The notes under the pieces: model-generated
Seen by the model: the letters and a program-made list of their open reading frames with translations, nothing else
Database searches by the model: none
Told to the model about the DNA's origin: nothing
From: Thermodesulfovibrio sp.
GTDB lineage: Bacteria; Nitrospirota; Thermodesulfovibrionia; Thermodesulfovibrionales; Thermodesulfovibrionaceae
Assembly: GCA_026415595.1 (NCBI GenBank)
Contig: JAOAGU010000003.1
Span: forward strand, 1 to 33,699
Direction: 5' to 3'
Length of the DNA stretch: 33,699 nucleotides
Translations under genes and position numbers: made by a program
Shown: positions 1-7,629 of the stretch, in pieces
How positions within the stretch are numbered: position 1 is the stretch's first letter
How the letters are laid out: every line of letters begins with the position of its first letter

Positions 1-19
1 AGATGTGTATAAGAGACAG
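1..19. other. Tn5/Nextera mosaic-end adapter remnant at contig end
   Basis: The first 19 bases read AGATGTGTATAAGAGACAG, identical to the Tn5 transposase mosaic end used in Nextera libraries. It sits flush with the sequence end and interrupts the reverse-strand gene that follows, so it is untrimmed library adapter and not genomic sequence. Genome sequence starts at about base 20. Confidence 0.97.
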
Positions 20-879
20 GCTCTATCTTTATCTTTATTTAAAAAATAGGCTTCGCAGAAAAGTATATCTGAGCCTTTCACAAATTGAATTATTTTGTTG
101 ATATTCTCTTCAGTAGGTGATACATCCATAACATAGGAAATCTTTTCTCCCTTTGTTATTTTCAGAATATGAAAAAGTTTTTCTATATTTAATTTGCCTT
201 TAGGGGTGTCTATTTTTATCCTTGAAGTTTTTCTTTTAGGTTTTAACATTTTTAAAGGATCATAATCGTAATGAGTTTTAATCAATCTTTTTAGCTCGCC
301 AAGCCATGGACCGATTGGTAAGCCTATTTTTTCCAGCTCAACTTTATTAATATTTATATGATAATCTTCCTCTATTGAGTAGGCAATAACTGGAATCCCG
401 TGGGAAAGTATCAGTGCTCTAACTTTAAACAGTGGCTCATTAAGTATGGAGTTGTCTTTAAAAGGAATAATCTGTATTTTTTCAATTTCAAATCCCTTTG
501 ATGCTATAAATTTTCCAATAACTATTTCGTTTTGTCTGATAGCATAGGCTTCAATTTGTAAAGAATAATCGGAGATCAGATTCCATGTATATCCCTTGAG
601 TTTTCCATGAACACATTCAATAATATTTTCAGGACCATACACTCTAAGAGGCTCTTGTCTTCTTAAAACAGCTCTTATTATTTGGTCAAATCCTATGAAA
701 TGGTCAATATGGGTATGGGTGACGAAAATATCACTTACCTTTAAAATTTCATTAAAGGGAATTTTCCTTATATCACCAACATCTAAAAGTAATGCCCTTC
801 TTTCTCTTGATAGTTTTACTAAAACACAGGGGTCACCAAAGGCATTGTTAACTATTTTATAATGAAAAAGTCTTGCCAC
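20..879 (-). CDS. RNase Z-like metallo-beta-lactamase fold hydrolase (3' end missing)
   Basis: An open reverse-strand frame runs from GTG at 879 to the contig edge, about 286 codons, with no stop before the adapter. The product has the metal-binding motif THTHIDH (H55, H57, D59, H60), followed by LSHGIPVIAYSIEE, LPIGPWLGELK, ISYVMDVSP and DILFCEAYF. These match in order the RNase Z (tRNA 3'-processing endonuclease) blocks for the second His, the PPGPLxGxLK loop, the GDTR-like Asp and the HEA(T/S)F segment. The last metal ligand (HxT region) would lie past the contig end. The G of GDTR and the His of HEATF are changed (MDVS, CEAY), so it could be a diverged MBL hydrolase and not true RNase Z. 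No Shine-Dalgarno precedes the GTG; a TATAAT on the same strand ends ten bases before it, which suggests a nearly leaderless mRNA. It is divergent from the galT-like operon. Confidence 0.8.
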
Positions 880-881
880 AA

Positions 882-890
882 TGGTATAAT
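882..890 (+). promoter_or_regulatory. Extended -10 promoter for the galT-glgA operon
   Basis: TGGTATAAT is a perfect extended -10 (TGN-TATAAT). The predicted start of transcription is near 897, giving a leader of about 36 nt before the ATG at 933. No convincing -35 hexamer lies 17 bases upstream, as is common for extended -10 promoters. Confidence 0.55.
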
Positions 891-894
891 TATA
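889..894 (-). promoter_or_regulatory. -10 element for the divergent RNase Z-like gene
   Basis: ATTATA on the plus strand reads TATAAT on the minus strand. It forms the palindrome TATAATTATA with the opposing -10 of the galT operon. Transcription would begin about 882, only some 3 nt before the GTG at 879. There is no recognisable -35. Confidence 0.35.
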
Positions 895-932
895 CAAAAT
901 TAAGGTGAGATTTTATTAAATTGGAGGATATT

Positions 933-1931
933 ATGTCTGAACTTAGAAGAGATCCGATATCAGGAAGATGGGTTATAATTGCTGTTGAAAGAGGCAAAAG
1001 ACCTTCTGATTTTGCACCCGTGAGTCAAAAAAGAAAAATTAAGGGATTCTGTCCTTTTTGTCCGGGAAATGAATATACTACACCTCATGAAATTATTGCA
1101 TTCCGACCTCCAAACACCGCACCTGATACTCCCGGTTGGACACTGAGAGTTGTCCCTAATAAATTTCCCGCTCTTCAGATTCATGGCGAACTGAATAAAA
1201 GAGGAGAAGGAGTTTACGATAAGATGAATGGTATAGGAGCACATGAAGTTATAATTGAGACACCCGATCACTTATCCTCGCTTTCCACAATTTCTCTGAA
1301 AGCTTTTGAAGATGTTTTATGGTCTTATTATTTTAGAATTACGGACTTAAAAAAGGATATAAGATTTAAATACGTTTTAATTTTTAAAAATGAAGGAGAG
1401 GTTGCAGGAGCTACAATTGAACACTCTCACAGTCAACTAATAGCTTTGCCAATTGTGCCACATTATGTAACAGAGGAGATGATTTCCTCTAAAAAATATT
1501 ATGAATTAAGGGATAGATGTATTTTTTGTGATATAATTGCTCAGGAATTGGAGACAGAAAGGAGAGTGATATATCAAAATGAGGCATATATTGTTCTTGC
1601 ACCTTTTGCACCGAGAGAGCCCTTTGAAACATGGATATTACCCAAAAAACATGAATCAAAATTTGAACCGAGAGAAAAAAGTTTTGCACTTCTTGCAGAG
1701 GCTTTGCAAACTACGCTAAAAAAGCTCGATGCTGTGTTGGAAACACCTCCTTATAACTATGTTCTCCATACTTCTCCTTTTCATGATGAAGTAAACGATT
1801 ACTATCACTGGCACATTGAAATAATACCCAAGCTTACTAAAACGGCAGGATTTGAATGGGGTTCGGGTTTTTTTATCAATCCAACACCACCTGAAGAAGC
1901 TGCAAAATTTATGAGGGAGGCAAAGATATGA
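933..1931 (+). CDS. galT: GalT-family nucleotidylyltransferase (galactose-1-P uridylyltransferase or ADP-glucose phosphorylase-like)
   Basis: The protein has 332 residues from ATG 933, which is preceded by GGAGG at 923-927; the upstream in-frame TTG at 921 lies before this ribosome site and is rejected. It is a two-domain HIT-superfamily GalT. A Zn pair CPFC (C40, C43), the active-site motif H164-S-H166-S-Q168 and a second-domain HWHIE (H292, H294) are visible. The catalytic His falls at 166, as in E. coli GalT, which covalently carries the nucleotidyl group there. Classical Leloir GalT has HPHGQ. The HSHSQ form is, from memory, shared with plant ADP-glucose phosphorylase and many thermophile homologues. 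It overlaps glgA by 4 nt, and glgA uses ADP-glucose, so a role in glycogen/ADP-glucose metabolism is plausible. The family is certain and the substrate is not. Confidence 0.88.
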   Translation: MSELRRDPISGRWVIIAVERGKRPSDFAPVSQKRKIKGFCPFCPGNEYTTPHEIIAFRPPNTAPDTPGWTLRVVPNKFPALQIHGELNKRGEGVYDKMNGIGAHEVIIETPDHLSSLSTISLKAFEDVLWSYYFRITDLKKDIRFKYVLIFKNEGEVAGATIEHSHSQLIALPIVPHYVTEEMISSKKYYELRDRCIFCDIIAQELETERRVIYQNEAYIVLAPFAPREPFETWILPKKHESKFEPREKSFALLAEALQTTLKKLDAVLETPPYNYVLHTSPFHDEVNDYYHWHIEIIPKLTKTAGFEWGSGFFINPTPPEEAAKFMREAKI

Positions 1932-3397
1932 GGTTAGCATTAGTCTCTGCCGAAGCCTATCCTTTCTCAAAAACAGGTGGACTTGGAGATGTTGTGGGTT
2001 CCATTTTTAAAGAGTTTATCAAAGCTGGAATAGATGTGAACTTATTTTTACCGTATTATAGAGTGACAAGAAATAATTTTTATGATAAGGTTGATGATGC
2101 TGGTATCGTTTATGGAGTTCAGATAGGAAAAGATAAAAAATTTGGCGCTGTTCGTTCTGCAAAAGCTACTGTTGATAAAGAGGGAAATTTAATTTTAAAA
2201 CCTGCTCAAAAAGGTAATATATTTTTTATTGAACATAATGATTTTTTTGAAAGAGACCAGCTTTATGGAACTAACTATGGGGAGTATCCTGATAATGCTG
2301 AGAGATTTGTCTTTTTCTCAAGGGCTGTTCTTGAGGTTTGTAAAATTTTAAATTTTAAATTTGATATAATTCATTGCCATGATTGGCATACAGCTCTTAT
2401 TCCCCTTTATCTTAAAACTTTATATAAAGAATGTCTTTGTTTTGAGAGGAATAAAACAATTTTGACTATTCATAATCTTGGATATCAAGGCGTATTTCCA
2501 AGGGAAAAGCTTGAATCAACAGGATTTGGCTGGGAGATGTTCCATATTGACAGTTTGGAGTTCTATGGAATGGTAAATTTTTTAAAGGGGGGTATATTTA
2601 ATGCAGATTATGTTACTACTGTAAGTCCTACCTATGCGAAAGAGATATTGACACCTGAATATGGTTTTGGACTTGATGGTGTTTTAAGAAAAAGAAAGGA
2701 TAGGTTAGTAGGAATTTTAAATGGAATAGACTATGAAATATGGAATCCTGAAGAAGACCCATATATTATAAAAAATTATGGGATAAATACTATTGATGAG
2801 AAAGTTAAAAATAAAGAAGCATTGATAAAGATGACAGAACTTGACTGTGATATTAATACTCCTCTTGTTGCATTTATTGGCAGAATGGCTTCACAAAAAG
2901 GTATAGATATTTTAATTGATTCTCTGCCAAATTTGATTGATAAAGGGATTAGATTTATTCTTGAAGGTACAGGCGAAGCTTTTTATGAAAATAAAGCCAG
3001 AGAAATTCAAAAAAATTTTCCTGCTAAAGTCTATGCATTCATTGTTTTTGATGAGATTTTAGCTCATAAGATTTATGCAGGAGCAGATGGTCTCATCTTG
3101 CCATCTAAGTACGAACCCTGTGGATTAAGTCAATTAATTGCTATGAGATATGGTACTATCCCCATATGCAGAAAAACTGGTGGATTTGCTGATACAGTAG
3201 AAGATGGCATTACAGGATTTCTCTTTGAAAATTTTGATTCCCCCTCTTTGATATTTTCAGTGGAGAGATTTCTTAAAATTTACAATGATAAAGAAAAATT
3301 AAGGGAAATGAACCTAACTGCGATGAAAAAGGATTTTTCTTGGTCAAATATATGTAAAGAGTATATAAAATTATACGAGAAGGTTAGAGATTTATGA
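1928..3397 (+). CDS. glgA: Glycogen (starch) synthase, ADP-glucose type
   Basis: A 489-residue GT5 family glycosyltransferase that transfers glucose from ADP-glucose to the growing alpha-1,4-glucan in the cytoplasm. The N-terminal Rossmann half carries the ADP-glucose loop SKTGGLGDVVGS with K15 at the same number as in E. coli GlgA. The HCHDWHTAL and TIHNLGYQG blocks follow. The C-terminal half has GRMASQKGID and KYEPCGLSQL (E396) followed by RKTGGFADTVEDG. Length is close to the usual 477-490. The start ATG overlaps the galT-like stop (ATGA), so the two are translationally coupled. Its own end overlaps the histidine kinase start by the same 4-nt arrangement, making glycogen synthesis and the signalling genes one transcription unit. 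Confidence 0.96.
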   Translation: MRLALVSAEAYPFSKTGGLGDVVGSIFKEFIKAGIDVNLFLPYYRVTRNNFYDKVDDAGIVYGVQIGKDKKFGAVRSAKATVDKEGNLILKPAQKGNIFFIEHNDFFERDQLYGTNYGEYPDNAERFVFFSRAVLEVCKILNFKFDIIHCHDWHTALIPLYLKTLYKECLCFERNKTILTIHNLGYQGVFPREKLESTGFGWEMFHIDSLEFYGMVNFLKGGIFNADYVTTVSPTYAKEILTPEYGFGLDGVLRKRKDRLVGILNGIDYEIWNPEEDPYIIKNYGINTIDEKVKNKEALIKMTELDCDINTPLVAFIGRMASQKGIDILIDSLPNLIDKGIRFILEGTGEAFYENKAREIQKNFPAKVYAFIVFDEILAHKIYAGADGLILPSKYEPCGLSQLIAMRYGTIPICRKTGGFADTVEDGITGFLFENFDSPSLIFSVERFLKIYNDKEKLREMNLTAMKKDFSWSNICKEYIKLYEKVRDL

Positions 3398-6000
3398 AAG
3401 AATTGAAGGCATTGTATGAACTGATTCATTTACTTGAAGTGTCTGAAGACACGGATGTTTTACTTGAAAGACTAATTTTTCATGTTACTGAACTTATGAA
3501 TGCTCAATCTGCGGTTTTAAGGTTTATAAGAGATAAAAAACTCTATGTAGCTGCGACTTTTAATTTACAATCTTATAAGCCTGAGATAGACATAGATGAA
3601 GGGTTATGCGGAAAGGTAATTAAAGAAAGAAAAGTGAAAATTTTTAACAAGGAAGATCTTGAAAATGAAGAACTTGATATATCCGCATATTCTGCTATTT
3701 GTTTGCCTCTTGTCATAAGAAAAGCTGGTATATATAAAGTAGATGAAATAGATAAAGAGGAACAAATTATTGGTACCATCCTTGTTTACAATAAGATAAA
3801 TTCAGAGGAAGGAATAGGGGAGTTTACTGAGGATGACATAAGGCTTGGAGAACTTTTCTCCTCAATTGCATCTCTTATTATTCTTAAATCAATTCAGTAT
3901 AAAGAAATACATGAACTAAAAAGCTATCTTGAAAGCTTGATACAAAGCTCTGCTGATGCTATTGTTGCTACTGATCTTAATAACGTGGTAACAGCCTGGA
4001 ATAGAGGTGCTGAGATAATATTTGGTTATAAAAAAGAGGAAGTTATAGGTAAGCCATTACCTGTAATACCAGATTTCTTGATTGAGGTTGAAAAATTTTA
4101 TGTTGAAAAAATTAAAAGGGGGGAAACTCTTAAAGAGATAGAAACAGTTAGAGTGACGAAGGATCATAGATTAATAGAAATTAGCCTAACACTATCTCCC
4201 ATCAGAAATATGGCAGGAGAGATAGTAGGAATAAGCAGAATTGGAAGAGATATCACAGAAAAGAAGAAACTGGAGAGAGAACTAATAAGAAGAAATGAAG
4301 AGCTCACTAAAATTCTTTTCGTTAGTTCGGTTGTAAGAAGTACATTGTCGCTTAATAGATTGTTAAGGATGATTTTAACAGTTATAACAATGGGAGAAGG
4401 CTTAGGTTTTAATAGAGCTGTACTTTTCCTTTTAGACGAAGAAAGTAATACATTAAGAGGGAAAATGGCTGTAGGTCCTTCAAGTTATGAAGAAGCATGG
4501 CAAATCTGGTCGAGTCTTTCAAAAAGCAAAAAGAGTCTTTATGAAGTTTTAGAAGAATTAAGTAAAAGGGAGTTTGAGGAAGATTCATTTTTTGATAGAC
4601 TTTGTAGAAATCTTTCAATTCCATTAGATATAAACACGCCTATTACAAAGGCGGTTAAAGAGAAAAGAGTTTTCAATATACAAGATGTTTATAAAGAAGA
4701 GGCAGATCCTTTAATTATTCAGCAACTTGGAAGTTTTGCTTACGCTATTGTTCCACTAATTTCTAAAGGAGAATCAATAGGAGCTATATGGGTTGATAAT
4801 CTATATACTCGAAAACCCATAACAGATCAAGATATAAAATTTTTAAAAGGATTTGCAGATCAGGTTGCAGGTGCGATAGAGAATGCATGGATATTTGAGA
4901 AGGTAGAACAAGCTGAAAAAGAAATGGAGATGTTATTTAACTCTATCACCGATTTATTGTATTACACAGATGAATTTTACTCAATCAAAAAGGTCAATAA
5001 GGCTTTTCTCAAAAAAATAGGCAAGGAAGAAAAGGAAGTGATAGATAAAAAATGTTTCCAGATAATTCATAGAACTGACCATCCATTAAAAAATTGTCCC
5101 CACCGACAGGCAATAGAGAATAAGAGAGAAAAAATAGGTGAAATAGAGGAAAACTATCTTGATGGTGTATATTTGGTATCAAGCTCACCAATTTTTGATA
5201 AGGAAGGAAATTTAAAGGGTACTATCAATCTTGCAAGAGATATTACAGAGATAAGAGGATTAAGAGAAAAGATAGCTTCTATGGAGAAGATGGCTGCATT
5301 AGGTGAGATGGCTGCAAAAGTTGCCCATGAAATCAGAAATCCTTTACTTGCAATTGGTGGTTTTGCAAAGAGGCTCAATAAAGAAATAAAGGAAGAAAAA
5401 TTGAGGGAATATGTTAGAGTAATTGTTGATGAAACAATAAGGCTAGAAAAAATATTGAATGAAACTCTCAGTTTTGTAAAGCCTCAACCCTCTCCTAAAA
5501 TTACCTTTAAGATTAATAATTTAATATCTGATATAGCTAATCTTACAGATTCAACATTAAAATATAACAATAATAAATTAATAATTGAAGCAGAGGAGGA
5601 AATTATAATCTTAGGCAGTTATGACAAGTTGAAAGAGGTTTTGCTCAATCTCATAACAAATGCCAATGAAGCAACAAAGGACGGAACTATTACTTTAAGA
5701 TTAAGAAGACTAATAGAACACTTCAAAGAAGAGAATTTATCTGGTGAATTTTGTCTAATTGAGGTTGAAGACACAGGGTCTGGGATTTCAAAGGAAAATC
5801 TAAAAAAAATTTTTAATCCTTTTTTCACTACAAAAATAAATGGGACAGGCTTGGGACTTGTGATATCAAAGAAGATTGTAGATGAACATGGTGGTATAAT
5901 TAAAGTAGAAAGTGAAGAAAATAAAGGTACGATTTTTAGGGTTTATTTGCCAATTTATAAAGAAGGGGGTAAAAATAATGAAAATAATGGTAGTAGATGA
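3394..6000 (+). CDS. GAF-PAS-GAF-PAS sensor histidine kinase
   Basis: 868 residues with no evident transmembrane segment, so probably a cytoplasmic sensor. Order: GAF about 15-165; PAS about 175-290 (SADAIVATDLNNVVTAWN ... FGYKKEEVIGKPL, ending GRDITEKK); GAF about 310-500; PAS about 510-625; HisKA with the phospho-acceptor H645 in KVAHEIRNPLLAIGG; HATPase_c with N box NLITNANEA, G1 DTGSGI, F box FNPFFTTK and G2 GTGLGLVISKK. The second PAS has a Cys/His-rich loop (C554, H559, H563, C568, H570). It starts in the glgA stop codon (ATGA). Its 3' end overlaps the response-regulator gene by 23 nt, strongly marking them as a cognate pair. The ligand is unknown; nothing in the sequence names the signal. 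Confidence 0.93.
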   Translation: MKELKALYELIHLLEVSEDTDVLLERLIFHVTELMNAQSAVLRFIRDKKLYVAATFNLQSYKPEIDIDEGLCGKVIKERKVKIFNKEDLENEELDISAYSAICLPLVIRKAGIYKVDEIDKEEQIIGTILVYNKINSEEGIGEFTEDDIRLGELFSSIASLIILKSIQYKEIHELKSYLESLIQSSADAIVATDLNNVVTAWNRGAEIIFGYKKEEVIGKPLPVIPDFLIEVEKFYVEKIKRGETLKEIETVRVTKDHRLIEISLTLSPIRNMAGEIVGISRIGRDITEKKKLERELIRRNEELTKILFVSSVVRSTLSLNRLLRMILTVITMGEGLGFNRAVLFLLDEESNTLRGKMAVGPSSYEEAWQIWSSLSKSKKSLYEVLEELSKREFEEDSFFDRLCRNLSIPLDINTPITKAVKEKRVFNIQDVYKEEADPLIIQQLGSFAYAIVPLISKGESIGAIWVDNLYTRKPITDQDIKFLKGFADQVAGAIENAWIFEKVEQAEKEMEMLFNSITDLLYYTDEFYSIKKVNKAFLKKIGKEEKEVIDKKCFQIIHRTDHPLKNCPHRQAIENKREKIGEIEENYLDGVYLVSSSPIFDKEGNLKGTINLARDITEIRGLREKIASMEKMAALGEMAAKVAHEIRNPLLAIGGFAKRLNKEIKEEKLREYVRVIVDETIRLEKILNETLSFVKPQPSPKITFKINNLISDIANLTDSTLKYNNNKLIIEAEEEIIILGSYDKLKEVLLNLITNANEATKDGTITLRLRRLIEHFKEENLSGEFCLIEVEDTGSGISKENLKKIFNPFFTTKINGTGLGLVISKKIVDEHGGIIKVESEENKGTIFRVYLPIYKEGGKNNENNGSR

Positions 6001-6337
6001 TGAAAAGAATATCTTGATGTTATATCAATCAGAACTTGAAGATGAAGGGTACGAAGTAGTAGCAGCCAATTCTGGCAAAGAAGCACTGGAATTATTTGAT
6101 AAAGAAAAACCTGACCTGGTTACGCTTGATATTATGATGCCTGATATTGATGGTATTCAGGTTTTAAGACAACTTAAAGAAAAAAATCCAAACATTCCTG
6201 TAATTATGCTTACTGCTTATGATTATAGAGATGATTTTTCCATTTGGGCATCAGATGCTTATGTGGTAAAATCGTCTGATTTGGGTTCCCTAAAAGACAC
6301 CATCAAACAGGTAGCAGAAAAATTTGGTATAAAATGA
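5978..6337 (+). CDS. Single-domain response regulator (CheY-like receiver)
   Basis: 119 residues forming one complete receiver domain and nothing else. The acidic pocket is D7, D8, E9; the phosphorylation site is D51 in VTLDIMMPDIDG; the Thr switch is in IMLTAYD; and the conserved Lys lies in YVVKSSD. The start ATG at 5978 is chosen because it is preceded by GAAGGGGG at 5962-5969 and begins the canonical MKIMVVDDE strand; an in-frame start further upstream at 5912 would only add kinase-overlapping sequence. There is no output domain, so it must act through protein contacts, as a phosphorelay intermediate or on a partner not encoded here. It is most likely phosphorylated by the kinase it overlaps. 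Confidence 0.94.
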   Translation: MKIMVVDDEKNILMLYQSELEDEGYEVVAANSGKEALELFDKEKPDLVTLDIMMPDIDGIQVLRQLKEKNPNIPVIMLTAYDYRDDFSIWASDAYVVKSSDLGSLKDTIKQVAEKFGIK

Positions 6338-7629
6338 AAGCATTTGCTATTGCTTTGCTTTTTATTTTAACATTTCCACTTATGGGATTTTGTGAAATAA
6401 AGGAAGAAATCTTTAAAAATGGACTAAAACTCATTTTAATAAAAGATAATTCATCGCCTGTTGCCACTTTTCAAGTTTGGTATAAGGTAGGAGCTATTAA
6501 CGAGCCTGAGGGTAAATCTGGTATAAGCCACCTACTTGAACACTTAATGTTTAGAGGAAGCAAAAATTATCCTGGTAATGTTTTTTCAAAAATTATTCAG
6601 TCACAGGGTGGCGTTGACAATGCTTTTACAACGAAAGACTATACTGTCTATTATCAAAAGCTCACACCTTCAAAATTAGATATCTCAATTAATCTTGAAT
6701 CAGACAGGATGGAAAATCTCCTTTTACAGAGAGAGGATTTTGAACTTGAAAAGAAAATAGTACTTGAAGAAAGAAGACAAAGATATGAAGATAATCCTGA
6801 AAGTCTTATTATTGAAGAGGTTATAGGAACAGCCTTTAAAGTACATCCCTATCGTAGACCTGTGATAGGCTGGACAGAGGATATTCAATCAATAACTTTT
6901 GAAGATATAAAACAGTATTATCATAAATATTACTGTCCTGATAATGCTTTTATAATAGTGGCTGGGGATATTAATGATGATATTATTGAAAAAATTAGAG
7001 AAAAATTTGAAAAAATACCTTCCTGTAAGGATATATCAGAATCAAAGAAACTTTATGAGCCGAAACAGTATGGAGAAAGAAGGTTAATTCTAAAGAAACA
7101 AACTTATCTTCCTATGCTTGTAATGGTTTATAAGGTACCAGCTTATCCAAAAATTGATAGTCTTTCTCTTGAAATACTAAGCACGATTTTAGGAGAAGGG
7201 AAAAGTTCAAGACTTTTCAGAAAGCTTGTAAATGAAAAGGCTTTGGTGGTGGATATAGAAACCTCCAATTCACCTTTGAGTAGAGATGGTTTTTTGTTTT
7301 TTATTGTAGCATCAATAAGAGATAAGCAAAAGGTTGAAGAGGTTGAAAAAATTATAAGAGAAGAGATTGAAAAGATAAAAAGTGAACTGCCCTCTGAAAA
7401 GGAAATTGAAAAAGCTAAAAATCAAGTGGAAGCTTCTTTTCTTTTTAGTCAGGATTCGGTTTTTGGACAAGCTCTTATTTTAGGTAGATTCGAGATTATA
7501 AGTAGCTGGAAGATGATTGAAAAGTATAAACAGGAGATTATGAAAATTTCTGGGAATGACCTGGTTGAGGTAGCAAAAAAATATCTTAATGAAGACAATT
7601 TAACAGTAGGAATTTTATTGCCAAAATGA
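6334..7629 (+). CDS. M16 family zinc metallopeptidase, catalytic subunit
   Basis: 431 residues beginning with a hydrophobic signal sequence (MKAFAIALLFILTFPLMGFC), so it is probably exported to the periplasm or envelope. The inverse zincin motif H66-L-L-E69-H70 (HLLEH) is intact, followed by the downstream Glu ligand in VLEERRQRYEDNPE (E145/E146). The usual M16 second half is present (about 200-380). These proteases typically work as two-part clamshells. The next gene encodes a partner lacking the catalytic Glu, so the pair resembles the beta/alpha arrangement of the mitochondrial processing peptidase family and the many bacterial M16A/M16B pairs. It starts in the stop codon of the response regulator (ATGA), with which it must be co-transcribed. 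The substrate is unknown. Confidence 0.92.
   Translation: MKAFAIALLFILTFPLMGFCEIKEEIFKNGLKLILIKDNSSPVATFQVWYKVGAINEPEGKSGISHLLEHLMFRGSKNYPGNVFSKIIQSQGGVDNAFTTKDYTVYYQKLTPSKLDISINLESDRMENLLLQREDFELEKKIVLEERRQRYEDNPESLIIEEVIGTAFKVHPYRRPVIGWTEDIQSITFEDIKQYYHKYYCPDNAFIIVAGDINDDIIEKIREKFEKIPSCKDISESKKLYEPKQYGERRLILKKQTYLPMLVMVYKVPAYPKIDSLSLEILSTILGEGKSSRLFRKLVNEKALVVDIETSNSPLSRDGFLFFIVASIRDKQKVEEVEKIIREEIEKIKSELPSEKEIEKAKNQVEASFLFSQDSVFGQALILGRFEIISSWKMIEKYKQEIMKISGNDLVEVAKKYLNEDNLTVGILLPK

Noticed and set aside
921..935. TTG 921 as start of the galT-like gene
   Set aside because: The GGAGG at 923-927 would lie inside the coding sequence; ATG 933 has correct spacing and the usual N terminus.
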